A DNA stretch of 64,000 bases, from assembly GCA_032622095.1 (NCBI GenBank), contig CP136066.1, positions 100,957,319-101,021,318 on the forward strand, given 5' to 3'. Source of the stretch: Siphonodentalium dalli (lineage: Eukaryota; Mollusca; Scaphopoda; Gadilida; Siphonodentaliidae). A program made the position numbers and the translations under genes. The notes below the pieces were generated by a model, which saw only the letters and a list, made by a program, of their open reading frames with translations, was not told the DNA's origin and made no database searches. Shown in pieces: positions 1 to 12,824 of the stretch; within the stretch, counting starts at the first letter, position 1, and each line of letters starts with the position of its first letter.

Positions 1-2781
1 GATGATAGTGAGCAGAATATGTCCAACCATTTACCCGTGACTTGCTGCATCGAGATTCCTTCCGACTTGTCTAACGAACTTCAACCGTTTCACAGACTTT
101 CTTTTAACTGGGAGAAGATGGATATTTCCTTGTACCAGCGTTCGCTTGATAATTACCTCTCTGATGTTATGGACCTCACAGTCTCAACTGAAACCGACCT
201 ACACGTACTTTATACCGAAATTACCGACGCAATATTATATTCATCTGTAGTAGCCAGCCGGATGAAGAAACGACATAAATCAGCAAAATTCTTCTGGAAC
301 GAGGAACTGCGATCACTTCATCGTTTACTGAAGGACAGGCGCAACGTTTGGATTGCCGACGGCAGACCAAATACGTGCGAGGTGTTGTCGTATTCTAATT
401 ATAAGTCTGCTAAGCGTCTATTCAGGAAAACGCTACGCACAACAATTCGATGCAAGGGTAAAGAAATGTGTGAAAATCTTGAATTGCACGCGAAGAATAA
501 CGATGCGCAGTTCTGGAGAACATTGAACGCATCAACACAAACGTCGCATTCAAATGGCCTGTGCTCGGTTATGACATTCGATGATAAAATTCTTCGCCAC
601 CCAGCTGAAATTCTTTCTGCATGGAGATCCTACTTTCAGACTCTGTACAAACCAGACATTCATTGTGATCCAGAATTCGAAGAGTCCATAAAGATGTGAC
701 TGTCATTGATTTTCGACGCGTGAGATGCTAGTTATACAAACAATGTTTTCTGTGAACAAATCAGTGTTTCTGAACTTACGCAAGTTTTGAGAGGCCTAAA
801 GTCTGGAAAATCTAGTGGTATTGACCACATGGTGAATGAACATCTCGTGCATGGCAGTGAATCTCTCAAATTATTGATTTGTCGTCTTTATAATGGTATG
901 GTGGACTTAGAGTGTATACCAACATCACTAAAAATTGGCATTATTGTTCCACTTTTCAAGGGGACACCCAAACCCAGAAATATTCCGGATAGTTATCGAG
1001 CTATCACACTACTACCTGTAATGTACAAGACCTTCGAAAGCATCATGTTGGGAAGATTCCTTAAGGATGGGAGATTCGCCAACTTCCCAAACGAGCTTCA
1101 GAACGGCTTCCAAAAAGGCGTCAACTGTCTTATGACATCTTATTTACTACAGGAGTCTGTGTTCTATGCCCGAGACCTAAATCCAAGAGCCTTTGTTTGT
1201 TTCCTGGATTCTCAGAAGGCATTCGATCGCGTGTGGTACGAAGGCCTGTTAGTGAAACTTCACGAGCTTGGTATCAACGGAAAGATGCTGAGAATTGTAA
1301 AAAACATGTACGAAAATTGCACAAGTCGTGTTATGTACAGTGGTTCCCTTTCAGAACCGTTTGATATTCTACAAGGAACAAGACAGGGAGAGGTAACTTC
1401 TCCTTTCTTTTACCTTGCATACATTAACGATCTTCTGAATAATCTACAGGAATCTGAACACGGTGTACGTGTAGGAAATATATCTTGTGTCGCACCATCG
1501 GCTGCTGATGATATTGCCATAATTTCCTTGTCCAAGTCTGGACTTCAAAGTCTCATTGACGTGTGTTATAAATATAGCCAGATGTGGCGGTTCACCTTCT
1601 CATGTACAAAGAGCGTCGTTGTCGTCTTCAATGAAACAAAACGTCAAGATTCTGCACATAACAGAACATGGTTCCTCGGTGATAAACAATTAGACGAAAG
1701 TGCGGAATGTTTACACCTTGGCATTAAGCAGTGCAAATTTCAGTCCATGGCAACTCGATGTTGTCAGGTCGCTGACAAATTGAGAATGTCATATTTCAGC
1801 TTAGCTGGTAAAAACCTACTCAATATGTGCACACCGATAACGAAAGCAACTCTACTCAAATCAGTATCGTTACCAAAAGCCTTGTATGGCTGTGAACTAT
1901 TGGAGCTTCCGAACATTACAGCTACGTACACACTTGAGAAGTCACATCGGACGTGTGTAAAACACATTCAGTCTCTTCCGTCGCGCACACCGACTACTAT
2001 TTCGCTGAGTTTGCTTGGTCTCCTGCCACTTGAGAGTGAAATACATTTGAAGAAACTTGCATTTCTATCCAATTTAATTCACATACCACAGGATCGGCAG
2101 ACACCCCTCAGAATATTCCTACTGAAATTATTCCAACTTACGCTGTTCGATCGCATGACTACAGGCTTCGTACCAGACATCATAGATATATTGCAATACT
2201 ATGGCCTTTATTCTTACCTCGACTCATTCGTGAAAAATGGTACTTTTCCCTCAAAGTTTTCATGGAAATCGATATTTCAGCATGCAGTGTGGCAACACTA
2301 TGTGCAACAGTGGTCGGCTTCAGTTTCGGGTGATGCTAGCCTTAATATCTTCCATAAAATACACAACGACCCTTCAACAAGTTGGAGCATATGGTCTCTA
2401 CTGAGGAAATACCCTGCTTATGGCGAACAATTGAAGAATCTTGCACTGCTGCTAAACAAAACTTGTTATGTAAATAATACCGTGTGTCATGTTTGTTTTA
2501 AAAACTATGACAATGAGCTCCTTCATGCGATACGTTATTGTATCTCAGACCACATGGTCAAACTTCGGAATAGCTACTTGGAACACATTCTGAATAAATA
2601 TGGAGTGACAACATACCTCTACCTTGATGCAATTGATGAGTCCACCCTATGTGCCTTCTTGCTTGGAACTGTGGTTATGACGCCTCCCGACGTGGTAATT
2701 CAAGACATGGACCACATTATTATTGACTCATCCTCCTACCTGTTCATCATGTGTCGATGCATTCGCGGAAAATCAAAATGA
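1..2781 (+). pseudogene. LINE (non-LTR retrotransposon) pol, 5'-truncated, two in-frame stops
   Basis: One reading frame runs from the window edge to a stop at 2779-2781, broken by TGA codons at 697-699 and 721-723 with no net frameshift. The first 226 residues look like the region between endonuclease and reverse transcriptase. The second part (664 residues from 787) carries reverse-transcriptase blocks: DSYRAITLLPV near 985-1020, FLDSQKAFDRVW near 1200-1235, GTRQGEVTSPF near 1375-1410 and the catalytic Asp pair at 1507-1512. The usual F/Y-A-D-D box reads A-A-D-D here, which is odd. A Cys/His cluster (CHVCFKNYDNELLHAIRYC) near 2485-2545 is the typical C-terminal zinc-knuckle-like motif. The endonuclease lies outside the window. 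AATAAA follows at 2888-2893. The clade was not determined. Such elements copy themselves through an RNA template; this one is dead unless the stops are sequencing errors. Confidence 0.9.
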
Positions 2782-2904
2782 TCTTAACGCATAATACACT
2801 TCCTTGTGTATACATCTAAGTTTGTGTAACAACCATGTATATATGATTACCATGTTATAAATATTCTTCTCCACAGTGGAAACATACAATAAATATATGG
2901 CTGT

Positions 2905-3391
2905 GAAAGAACGATTGGTTTATTTTAGTCTATTATAGATCGGTAAGTGTTTCGTTTAAGATATCTGATTGATAATGGTTAGTGGCCACATATAACAATA
3001 TAATTCAATCATTGCGATTAATCGTTAACCTTTGTGATAGTTGGCGATTTATCAGAAATATGTTTTCGATTTATCGCAAAGTTGTTTTAACTTTGAATGT
3101 TCTCAGTAAATAATTATATATATATATGTATAGTGTCTTGATAAAAAAATCGATAATAATACAACCGTTTAGAGTGACTCCCCTTATCCCAGATACATGC
3201 TGGCTGTCACGGTGAAAGAACGATTAGTCTATTTTAACCTGATCGGGCTATTGTGATAAATCACCAACTAGTTAATTGAGAGTTATTATAAAGATGTTTG
3301 AGATTTATCGCAAAGATTTGGGAGTTATCGTAAAGGTGTTTGTGATTTATCGCAAAGTTGTTTTAATTTTGAATATTCTCAGTAAATAATC
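2905..3391 (+). repeat. Imperfect direct duplication downstream of the LINE
   Basis: Two related blocks lie head to tail. Each opens with a version of GTGAAAGAACGATTRGT (about 2905 and 3210), continues with short 'GATTTATCGCAAAG' motifs, and closes with TCTCAGTAAATAAT (about 3100 and 3378). The second block has an extra copy of the ATCGCAAAG motif. The blocks probably come from one non-coding repeat that duplicated once; no coding potential was seen. Confidence 0.6.
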
Positions 3392-5499
3392 TGCAAAAGA
3401 GATCAAAATAAATATTTGTGTTAAGTATTGGTTTGCTCCCCTTGCATGTGATGATGATTTATTCTCGAATTCATATGAATATATAGAGAATTACAAAGAG
3501 TTATTTACAGAAGATAATATAAATATTATGATAGGGTATATACATATTATTATAATTTTAAAGGAGTTATGACCCTTTTTCGAGAAAGAAAAATAAAATT
3601 AGATTTTTTTTTTAGATTTAACTCCTTGCTCAATTTAACAAAATCAAATATTAAATTTTGTTTTAACTTTTATAATAATTAAAAAACAATTAAATAATAA
3701 AAACAAAATTGACACTTTCATTTATTTTAGTTTTATACGATTAATTAGGTGTGGTATCCTGTTTTGAAAATATGAAGATTTTATTGCAATAGTTGAATGT
3801 AATATAATGATATCAATAAATCACCATGTGATCATCCAACATCCAGAGTATATGAGAGGACATTTTATAGATGTTGTCATTCCAAATGAAATCTGTTATG
3901 AGCTATGACATATGATACAGAGCTCTGGTGGGTTGTTAGATGAAGTCAAAGATAAACAACACTGGTGGCTGGCTAATTGTTTATTCTAACTGTCAAATTG
4001 ACTAATGGCAGCATAAGACTGGCGTTTCTCCTATTCTTGAAATTCCATTACAGGGTGAGCTAATGGCCCCCATCACCTATATAAGTGTCTTCTATATTCC
4101 ATTAATCTGCTTCAAAAATAATTAACCCTTTCCAAGGTTTCCATAGACACATGCTATAATGTGCATGATCTCTTCCTCATATCTCTCATATATTGGTTAT
4201 CTTTGCACACTATTCACTTCTATCAATTTTGGTATTGACTGATTAACTGATTTTTGAAAAATATATTGACCCTTCAGACACATGCTTTCAATTTGAAATT
4301 AAAATAATGGCTGGTAACCAATATGATTTATCTATGCAATGGGTAACAGGCAGATAAATCTACATGACTATTGTAGGTGATGCCTTGTTTTGAAATATGG
4401 TAGATGTTGTTAATATTTCCAAGAACCATATTTTCCCATGTGTTCATATTGTCATGGCTGATTGAATTTTAGGGGTCACAGAGCGTTGTGGCTTGTAGTG
4501 TCCAAGCTACTTGTAAAACTTTGTAATGTGTGAAACCATTTAATTGAGGGCTAACTCACTTTCTTTTATGTGTGAACTGTGGTAATCTGTTTCGATTTAG
4601 GGGTCATAGGGACCAGCATTCTCATCATATTATGTCTGTATAACATATAGATAATACTTTTGAATTGTATAAACTACATATATTTTTGAAAACCATACAC
4701 CCCTGTTATGAAACACTTAATCTTATTTAATACACAGGTCAGATCTTATCTTATCTGTCCATGTTTGATACAAAAAATAACTGGGGAGAATGGGGGAAGG
4801 GGGGGGGGGGGTAATTAAAGTACAATTTAAATATCAGATGGAATCCTCTACATGTATGTTGTTCTAAGCAGTCTGGCTTGTCAGCAAATTATAATTTCTC
4901 TTTAGAAGTGAATAAATTTTGAATATCTGGCTTGTCAAAAGTGGCAGAGATAGGGATTTATCACTTTTGCTTCCAATGAGTTAACTTAAACTCCTAAACA
5001 TATCCTCCGAAATCACTAAACCGTTGGATCAAACAGCGAGAGAGGTCCTTGTGTGAATAGGGACAGCGTTAAGAGATTAAAAACTACTCCTCCCCCACCC
5101 CAAATACTTTAACCTTTTCTTAAGACAAATTATTGAGATTTTGATTTCAAGTTGGGTACTGATATATGGATTCCTGTGACCATATCTTTGACAAATTATT
5201 AGTTATAGCTAATCGCTATCGCCAATGTATGGGTTAAACATCTGCCGATCGTGATCGGCCTCTCGTTGTATCTGGAAACTCCAAGCGTCGTAGTAGTTGT
5301 CATTTTGAGAACATTAGGAAATTGGAGCCGAGTCTGGGGTTCTGTGTCGCTCTTGAAATGTGAATTTTACAACAACAAAAAAAAACCGACAACCAAATTC
5401 TAAAATTGAATAAATATTTGAATATTCACGAGCAGAAAGGAAAGTTACATGTATATCTCATTTGATATTTACGTAATTTTGTAACTGATGTCCATTTCA
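3392..5499. other. Non-coding stretch, AT-rich, old repeat fragments
   Basis: No convincing gene was seen. Around 3,550-3,760 there is an A/T-rich block containing AGATTTAACTCCTTGCTCAA, which recurs near 50,430 inside the 'AGCTCACC' repeat family, so this is probably a fragment of that family. A run of about 14 G lies at 4,798-4,811. The rest is unassigned. Confidence 0.5.
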
Positions 5500-6835
5500 G
5501 TCCACATCTATACTAACAAAACTCAATTGTGTTTGTATGTTCGTTTGTTTGTCCGCTTATATGCAACCAAACGGCTGGACCATGCATCTGAGCTGAAAAT
5601 TTAGGGTTAATTTAACTCGGTGAGCGTGATTTGATAGGTTCCGTTCACCTAAGATGTATTAAACGGGCACTAATACTTATTATATATATATATTTTCGCT
5701 AGAGGCGACCAAACGGTTATATCATCTGAGCTGAAATTCAAAATGTGTACATATGAGTAATATGACCCTGGGAATCTTATTAGATATTGGTGTGCCCGAC
5801 TTCGTCCGGGCTATTTATGGATTTCAACGTTGAAAAGTATTAGGAGAAAGAAACAAAACTATTGTTCGATCTGCCCAGAAACATGCCTATATGAGCGTAT
5901 ATGAGCGAGGTCAAGGTCAAGTACACGATCTCACGTGGAATTGGACCCGCCGATATTGTTCCCGGGATCAAAGTAGGTCTACATACCAAATTTGAGTCAG
6001 ATCGGTCGAGCGGTTTTCGGTCTATAACACACATACACATACAGAAGTTCCAAAATATATAATAGACCAGCTGATGTGCCCGACTTCGTCCGGGCTATTT
6101 CGATATTTCTTTGCCACAAACATGCCTATATGAGCATATATGAGCGAGGTCAAGGACACGGTCGCACGTGAAATTTGACCCGCCGATATTGTTCCCTGGA
6201 TCGAAGTATGCCCACGTACCAAATTTGAGTCGAATCGGTCGATGTCCCGAAACATGCCTATATGAGCGAGGTCAAGGTCAGGGTCAGGTTCAAGGACACG
6301 ATCGCACGTGAAATTGGACCCGCTCGTGTTGTTTCCGGGCTCAAAGTAGGCCTATATACATTCCAAATTTGAGTCGGATCGGTCGATGTTCAGAAACATG
6401 CATATATGAGCGTATATGAGCGAGGTCAAGGTCAGGGACACGATCGCACGTGAAATTGGACCCGCCCATACATACATACATACATCGATGCTGACGATGC
6501 ATACATACATATATACATACATACATAAGTTCCAAAATATACAGTAGACTTGCTGATGTGCCCGACTTCGTCCATGCTATCTTTGTCATCACATCCGTCT
6601 GGACAGAATATTCAGCGTCTGGACAAATTATTGTTCGATCGGTCCAGAAACATGGCCATATGAGCGGGATCAAAGTAGGCCTGCATACCAAATTTGAGTC
6701 GGATCGGTCGAGGTCCAGAAACATGCCTATATGAGTGTATATGAGCGAGGTCAAGGTCAAGGACACGGTCGCACGTGAAATTGGACCCGCCCATATTGTT
6801 CCTGAGATTTTACAGAGATTTTTAAAACTGCCCAT
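5500..6835. repeat. Cluster of degenerate repeats with 'CCCGACTTCGTCCGGGC' heads and microsatellite tails
   Basis: The block begins (about 5,510-5,640) with a reverse-oriented tail module containing TTTGTTTGTCCG and 'CGGCTGGACCATGC'. It continues with units of roughly 125-145 bp that share 'ACATGCCTATATGAGCG', 'GAGGTCAAGGTCA', 'ACGTGAAATTGGACCCGCC' and 'AAATTTGAGTCGGATCGGTC'. The near-palindromic head TGCCCGACTTCGTCCGGGCT occurs at about 5,792 and 6,077, and a decayed one near 6,557. CATA microsatellite tails follow. A/T-rich ends after simple-sequence tails resemble non-autonomous, LINE-mobilised repeats, but the class is inference. The short ORFs here are by-products of the tandem units. 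Confidence 0.7.
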
Positions 6836-8334
6836 TTTCTACCTTGTGAAGTACGTTTTTCTACAATATCCCTCATCGGCGATACCAGAACGCATTAATC
6901 CTCCATCCGATATATATACCAGTTTGTGTGAAATTAGAGTATAGGGGGGCGAATAGAGTGACATGGACAGAAAACAATGCAATCGCGGCGATGAAATGGC
7001 TGTCAAAATGGCCGCAACTCCAATCCATGCTACGACGAAAGCAACATATTGGATAACCACCTATAAGCGAAAATACACATTGGTAATTTACAAGTATGTT
7101 GTTATATATCTTAAAAGGTACACATATAATTAAAACAGATCTATCTGAATCGTTTGTCGATCACTGCAACGCACGTTAACCCAATAATTTGCATTCGGGT
7201 TTTCTGCTTAGAATGCAGCCAACAGTCGGGCCAAAACAGTTATTTCGGGCATGCAACACACGAAGTAATATTTCGTCACACAGTGCGTGGTCGTTTCATT
7301 TGGAATGATGATTAATTATTGAATGTAACGCAGAAACTGAAATGCAAACCCTTGCTGTGTAAATACTAGTTATATTTCCGGAATTTTCAACACTTTCCGT
7401 GATAATAAACCATACACGTATGTCGTAATGCTGATTATACTGGAAAGAAACACTCATCTCTTCAACAGGATAGTACCCTATCTCACTAGATCGAAGAGAC
7501 TGTGCATCGTACATTTGATTTAATACTAATTTTCATGCTGCTTCAAAACCGGTATCTTAGTAGACAATTTTGTTAAAATTACTTCAATCGGCACTTTAGA
7601 ACGGGAATATGTACCATGCAATGCACACTATTAGTTTTCAGCATCTTGTTGTTTGAAATTGTATTAACATTGCCACCCACATACTTGCGCTAACTATTAG
7701 GTCATCAGCGTTTAAAGTTATTAGTTCTGCGTTTACCATTCATTCAATGTTGCTATTTATGATTGTGTGTGCAGCAGATATGTGTAACATTGGGGAGAAT
7801 GGATAAACGCGGCGATGCGGTTGCAGAAAAGGTAGTACGTTTCGTGTATATATGGCCTTTTAAGCACATATAATGTCCAGGTATAAAGACAGTCTCTTCC
7901 ACAGAGTATGTAGGCAAATTTGGTTATGTTGAGAATTTATTGAAGATAGTCTATTGTATCCCTTTGTATTTTGATCAATTGCGTTCATGGTATACCACCA
8001 TGTATTTGTGTGATAAAAGCGAAATATTCGTGTTTAACCACTTGGCCGGGGGCAACTATGATTACTTTTTAAAGACACGGACAATAGGATCTACACATGT
8101 TACCTAGAACCATATTAATAGCTCTCATACTGTTCTATATTAGTGAATTTTGACAGATTTGGTGTTGTAGATCTAAAAATAAATTATTATCGGTCACATT
8201 CGTGAGACTATTTTCATTACATACATTTCTGATTCTAGAAAAGGTCACATAATCAATACATCCCTTTTAGATCACATTTAACTGTTTAATTACACATATA
8301 TATTACACGATTCAAGATAAACAGTACGGATAAA
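6836..8334. other. Non-coding stretch without recognised content
   Basis: Neither strand has an ORF with recognisable motifs, and no clear repeat structure was seen. Composition is ordinary for the window. It may contain introns or old unrecognised repeats. Confidence 0.45.
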
Positions 8335-8560
8335 ACTGCGTTATTCTTCTGTTTCTTGGCGCCTAAAAAGCAGGGGCGTAGGAAGCTATAATTATTGGAG
8401 GGGGGGGTATCAGGGAATATTAGGAATATTAGGGGCCATATTCGATAGACGACAGCCGCAGGCTGGGGAGATGGGGAGAGCACGAGAGGGGTGTCCCCTC
8501 TCATCGGTGGGGGTCTGGGGATTTTTCTTAATTTAAAATCCTCAGATCGCATTTCGTTGC
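8335..8560 (+). repeat. 'GGGGCGTAGGAAGC' dispersed repeat fragment
   Basis: The segment starts near AGCAGGGGCGTAGGAAGC (about 8,370), is G-rich, and includes a purine-rich stretch (8,455-8,525). A related end in the opposite orientation, GGTTCCTACGCCC after a C-run, lies at about 11,521-11,547. These are probably two copies of one dispersed repeat family. Whether they bound a single element is not shown. Confidence 0.45.
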
Positions 8561-8719
8561 ATCTGTGACAGCAATTACGTTAAATAACCCATTGAGGGAA
8601 AATATGGTATTTTAGTTTTTCACCTGTTGTACAAAATAGTATGGAGATCATTTTTGACTCTCATAAGCGTGTGTGTACAAATGGAGCAGTCTTCCACGAA
8701 AACATGACTTTTATGTTTA

Positions 8720-9430
8720 TACTTACATCTCATATATATTTTGAAGACCTCTGTCTGTCTGTATGTCCTTTATAGAATCGAAAACGGGTTGACCGATCGA
8801 GACCAAACTTCCTATCCAAAGGTAAAATGTCACGGGAATAGTCGACGTCGCATTTTGGAGAAGCCCAGAGCACCCATTCTCCACTCCCAATCATCAAAAT
8901 TACCGCAAACGCCACTTCGGTGGTTAAGGCATCAACGATCTTTATATTGACCATATTCGGATGTGTTAAGGATGAACGCTCTTTATTACAATCGAAGCTG
9001 CTAAACGGCTACCCATGCGTAAAATACGGATGCAAAACGAAACGCGGAATGCAATTATCTCGATTAATAAGGCAGAATGGGTTGTTGTGTCATATATGTC
9101 CTAGGAACAGGGGAATTTTTCATCGGGTCAGTTTTTGAGGGATGGGTATACTATACCATGAAATTTGCTATGTGAATGTATCTTGCCCCGGATACGAATT
9201 TATCGGGTCGCCGAGCCCGTGCGACGCCAGCTTCGCGCATGCGCAGACCAGATCTCGGAAACGGGTGGAGCTATCGACTTGAAATTTGGTTTTTGAATCA
9301 TCGGCTAGTCTAATATATATTTTGGGACTTCTGTTTGTTTGTCTGTTTGTCTGTTAGCTATGGCCGGGAAAACGGCTGGACCGATTTAGTTCAAATTTCC
9401 AATCTAAGGTTAAAAAACCACGGGCAGTGT
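8720..9430. repeat. Tail and body modules of the 122-bp repeat family, reverse orientation
   Basis: At 8,730-8,830 and 9,310-9,420 there are modules with TATATTTTGAAGACCTCTGT or a variant, CTGT/TTGT microsatellite, and 'GACCGAT' segments. At 9,180-9,300 one copy of the 122-bp unit of the 44.4-45.5 kb array appears in reverse: 'TCTTGCCCCGGATACGAAT', 'GCCCGTGCGACGCCAGC', 'GAAACGGGTGGAGCTATCGA'. The unit starts with the microsatellite end and finishes near the 'ATCGGCTAGT' head. This is a partial copy and non-coding. Confidence 0.65.
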
Positions 9431-10729
9431 TTACCGCCGTTTTGGAGAATGTATTTCTGTGCCGGTTCCTGTTGAACTTTCTCGATTTTTGGCACCAGCT
9501 GACACCATGCAGTAATGGATTAACAGTCACTAGAATTTGTTGACGGTGCTAGATAATATAGCAATAGACATTTCCACGGTCACATAATTTTTGGTAGTTC
9601 AGCTACACACAACGTGAGTAGTTTGTAGCATCCGTAAATGTTGTGCCCAAAGTATCCGCAGATATTCGATCGATGCTCTATATGCAGCTCCTGATAGAAA
9701 GAATAATTTAATATATTAGAATATTAGTTTTCCAATTCTGGATGCTATTAGGATGCGATCTTACCACCCAGCACTTTTTTCCGAGTTTCCCGGCTTTACA
9801 ATCATATTATGATATCCTGATATTGATACAGTACCAATTCAAAGACAGCAGTCAACACCGCTTCCGAAATTATAAAACATTATTTCTTTCAGTGTTTGGC
9901 CACACGCGAACATCACCAATTAAAACGGTGGAACAGCACACGTTAACTAGTTTAGAAAATGATCCATGTACGAATAACCGGCACATCAATATATTTTTAT
10001 TGGAGATCTACTAATATAATCAAATTTAATATATATGTGACACCAAATATTTCCCAATGACCTCAATTGTTTTGTTTTGTTTTTGCGAGAAAATTAACCG
10101 TGAAAATGCTTATGACAAAGTTCACAGAAGTTTTAAACAGTACCTGCACGAATGAGACACTCACTTATTATCACAAAATCAGCCGATATCAGCATATTCC
10201 CCACTAATATCTGGACGGAATATCAAACAAAAAAATTAGAACAATTTCAAACACAATTGGGTGCGAAATGTCCAACTAATGTCCTCAACTGAATTGTCAA
10301 AATTTTAACTTTGCATGTTTTTAGATAAATATATACATAAACACATATGCTGATAATTATGATGATGATACATTGGATTACATATACTGCTACTTACCAT
10401 GCGTAGTGCAGGCTGTATTGATAAACTTGACCTTGTCTCTTGTCAATAAAGACCCTATAAATACCAACTATGTTTCGAACCTTTAATCTAACGCCAAAGA
10501 ATGGTGCAACTGACTTGGTTCCATTAATGTGAAGGCTTTGTCCATCCATATACATTAAACTACACAGCTATTCAAACCGAAATTAATTAATGCCAGTTGC
10601 GTGGAACGATATCATGTTTCAAAAGACGACGCTACATGCTATTTTGTTAAGAGAACTCAATGCAGACAGTCCAGTGGGATCGCATGCCATTAGTTAAGTG
10701 TGAATGATTAATGACCATGCCCGTGGTCT
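9431..10729. other. Non-coding stretch without recognised content
   Basis: No motif-bearing ORF, exon homologous to the P450, or tandem array was recognised. An upstream 5' exon of the P450 gene would be expected somewhere in this interval or further 5'. I looked for the proline-rich hinge (PPGP-like) that marks a P450 N-terminus and did not see it. Confidence 0.4.
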
Positions 10730-11393
10730 CACATTGAACACATATGTTCAAGAGAAGCGAACACGGACTGAACGTCAGTGTTCAATACTGAAATTAGTGT
10801 AAAACAAAATAGCGTGGGATCGTATTATATCGTGATTTTCTACACAAGTGATGAACCGGCAACATAAAAATATCGGTATCGATCAATATATGAACACTAT
10901 ATATATTCACGAATATGTGATACGGATTTGACTGAATGTGATAATTTCCATTTGGGGAGGGGTGTAATTTTATATCTGGGATTTGCAATTTACAACTACC
11001 CCGCCCCTTCTCCCGTGTCGCCACCACGTCCCTGATATGTTTTCTACCGATCTGGAAAATGCTCAAAACAAAACAAAATAAAACTAATCGTGAAGCAAAA
11101 TAGACCAGCGCATCCGCATTTAGTTTCACAATTATTCAAAATAGAAGTCACAAGACATCATTTTCACAAACGAGTATTCATTAATCCCGTAAGCATATGC
11201 GATATATATATGAAGTAACTAAGTATACTAACACAAGCGGATCGACGTCCATGCAGGTTTGAACACTACCGTTAATAAATGAGTTTTCTGAACATATACG
11301 TTCAAAATTGAACACTTACTGTTCAGTAACTGAACACATCCGGGGCTGAACGCGTTCAAATCTGAACACTCTTATTTGCAGTGTAGTATACAT
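10730..11393. repeat. GAACA/TGTTC-rich putative MITE
   Basis: Both edges are packed with GAACAC and its complement (10,733-10,790 and 11,285-11,370), giving many short inverted pairs. The right edge ends GAACACTCTTATTTGCAGTG; its complement begins CACTGCAAATAAGAGTGTTC, a terminus typical of 'CACTGCAAA' miniature inverted-repeat elements. A matching left terminus was not found, so the left boundary is approximate. Confidence 0.4.
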
Positions 11394-12113
11394 GTACTGT
11401 ATATTTTATGTCAAACTGTGCGCGGGCGGAGAATGTGATTGGCTAAGTTGAATAAATAAGAAATACAGTTTAAGTGTTGACCATTTTCTGGAAATTTGGA
11501 GGGGGGTATTTACCGCCCTTGCCCCCCCCCCCCCGGTTCCTACGCCCTTACCAAAAAGTCCATAATTAATCGTTGTAACTATGAGACCTGGCTTTCGTTT
11601 GCTCTCTCGCGAGATACATTAGAGAGAATTCTTACATATATTATTAAAAGCTCCCCTTATACTCTGAAATCATACTTCCTCGTATAATTCGAGGGCTTGT
11701 TCGTTCTTGTATGACTAGCTATTCAATTTTCCACAAATTGTAAATTTTATTCGATTTTGTCCGTTTTGGTGGCAATATTGGGACAGACAATCTACCGATG
11801 TTGTTTACGACTAAGCATTGTTTGTGTGTATTTTATTTTATTACTAATTTGGTATTATTTGGCTTTCGATACCAACTGCCATCATGGACGCCATTTTTGG
11901 ATTACAGAAAATGCTCAAAGCGGATTTTAGCTGATTTTGTTATGTTATGTTATAGAGGATATATTCCTCTTCAAAATGGAATAGAAACCAACTTAGTCCA
12001 AACTTATTCTAGGTTGACCCTAAAATTTTAGTTTATCGACCAGACTAATACCAAATTTGAGTCGGATCGGTCGAGCAGATTTCGAGCCTATAACACATAC
12101 ACACATACATATA
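11394..12113. other. Intergenic or intronic segment, repeat fragments
   Basis: This contains a C-run near 11,521-11,534 beside the 'GGTTCCTACGCCC' repeat end, and a short fragment (12,045-12,113) of the 5.8-6.8 kb family with AAATTTGAGTCGGATCGGTC and an ACATAC tail. Homology to the second P450 locus begins only at about 12,113, so the duplicated block or its preserved part starts here. No coding exon was recognised. Confidence 0.5.
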
Positions 12114-12171
12114 TATCTATATTAAATGTGGTAAATACAAAAGTTCTAATAATATCACAATTACACTTCAG

Positions 12172-12687
12172 GGGTGCTTCTTGGGTCTGGTGCAAGATGG
12201 AAACTCAATAGAAGATTCTGTTTGCATCATCTGAAAAATTTCGGAATGGGTAAGAGCATGATTCAAACAACGATACAAGAAGAATCAGGAATATTACTGA
12301 ACGAAATAGACACACAGAAGGGAAAACCCTTTAACATCAAGAGATTGGTACACAGCGCGAGTTCGAATGTGATCTGCTCCATAGTATTCGGACACAGATT
12401 TAAATACGACGACGAAGGGTTAAATGGTTATCTGCGCAGATTGGACGAGAACGCATCAAGCAGCGGAGCCAACATCTTGTTTCTGAGCCCCGCTTTACGC
12501 CATATTCCCGGTGATCCTTTCAGTGCTAAACTATTAATAGATAATGCGAGGAATAATATTAAGTTTGTTGAAAGAGAGGTTTATCAGCACAGGGAAAACT
12601 TCAAACCTGGGGTCGTCAATGACGTCATCGATGCATATTTAGATGAATGGAAGCGCGCAGAAGAAACTGGAGATTCTGAATTTTGTA
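12172..12687 (+). CDS. Cytochrome P450 (clan 2, CYP2-like), copy 1, internal exon with helix C
   Basis: This is a 516-bp exon between acceptor TTACACTTCAG and donor GTAAGT (12,688). The reading frame starts two bases in (GTG at 12,174) and ends with one base of a split codon. The encoded ~171 residues include GARWKLNRRFCLHHLKNFGM, the helix-C W-x-x-x-R signature that contacts the heme propionate, followed by SSNVICSIVFGHRFKYDD, characteristic of CYP2-type enzymes. P450s are ER-membrane mono-oxygenases that oxidise lipophilic substrates with electrons from P450 reductase; the substrate cannot be told. In a ~500-residue enzyme this exon covers roughly residues 120-290. The N-terminal anchor and proline hinge must come from upstream exons that I did not find. 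The exon at 51,580-52,095 is a near-identical duplicate of the same length. Confidence 0.93.
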
Positions 12688-12824
12688 GTAAGTAACATTT
12701 TGTATGATTTTTGTAAGGATACCAGACGAAATGGGAGATTTGTTATATTTGCTATTTTATATTTGAAATACACGTGTCATTGTGGAACGTCATAACTGCC
12801 TTATGTGAGCATGTTATCGCGTGA

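Noticed and set aside
8286..8552. 88-codon minus-strand ORF with a proline-rich start
   Set aside because: It is translation of a G-rich dispersed repeat fragment, with no domain.
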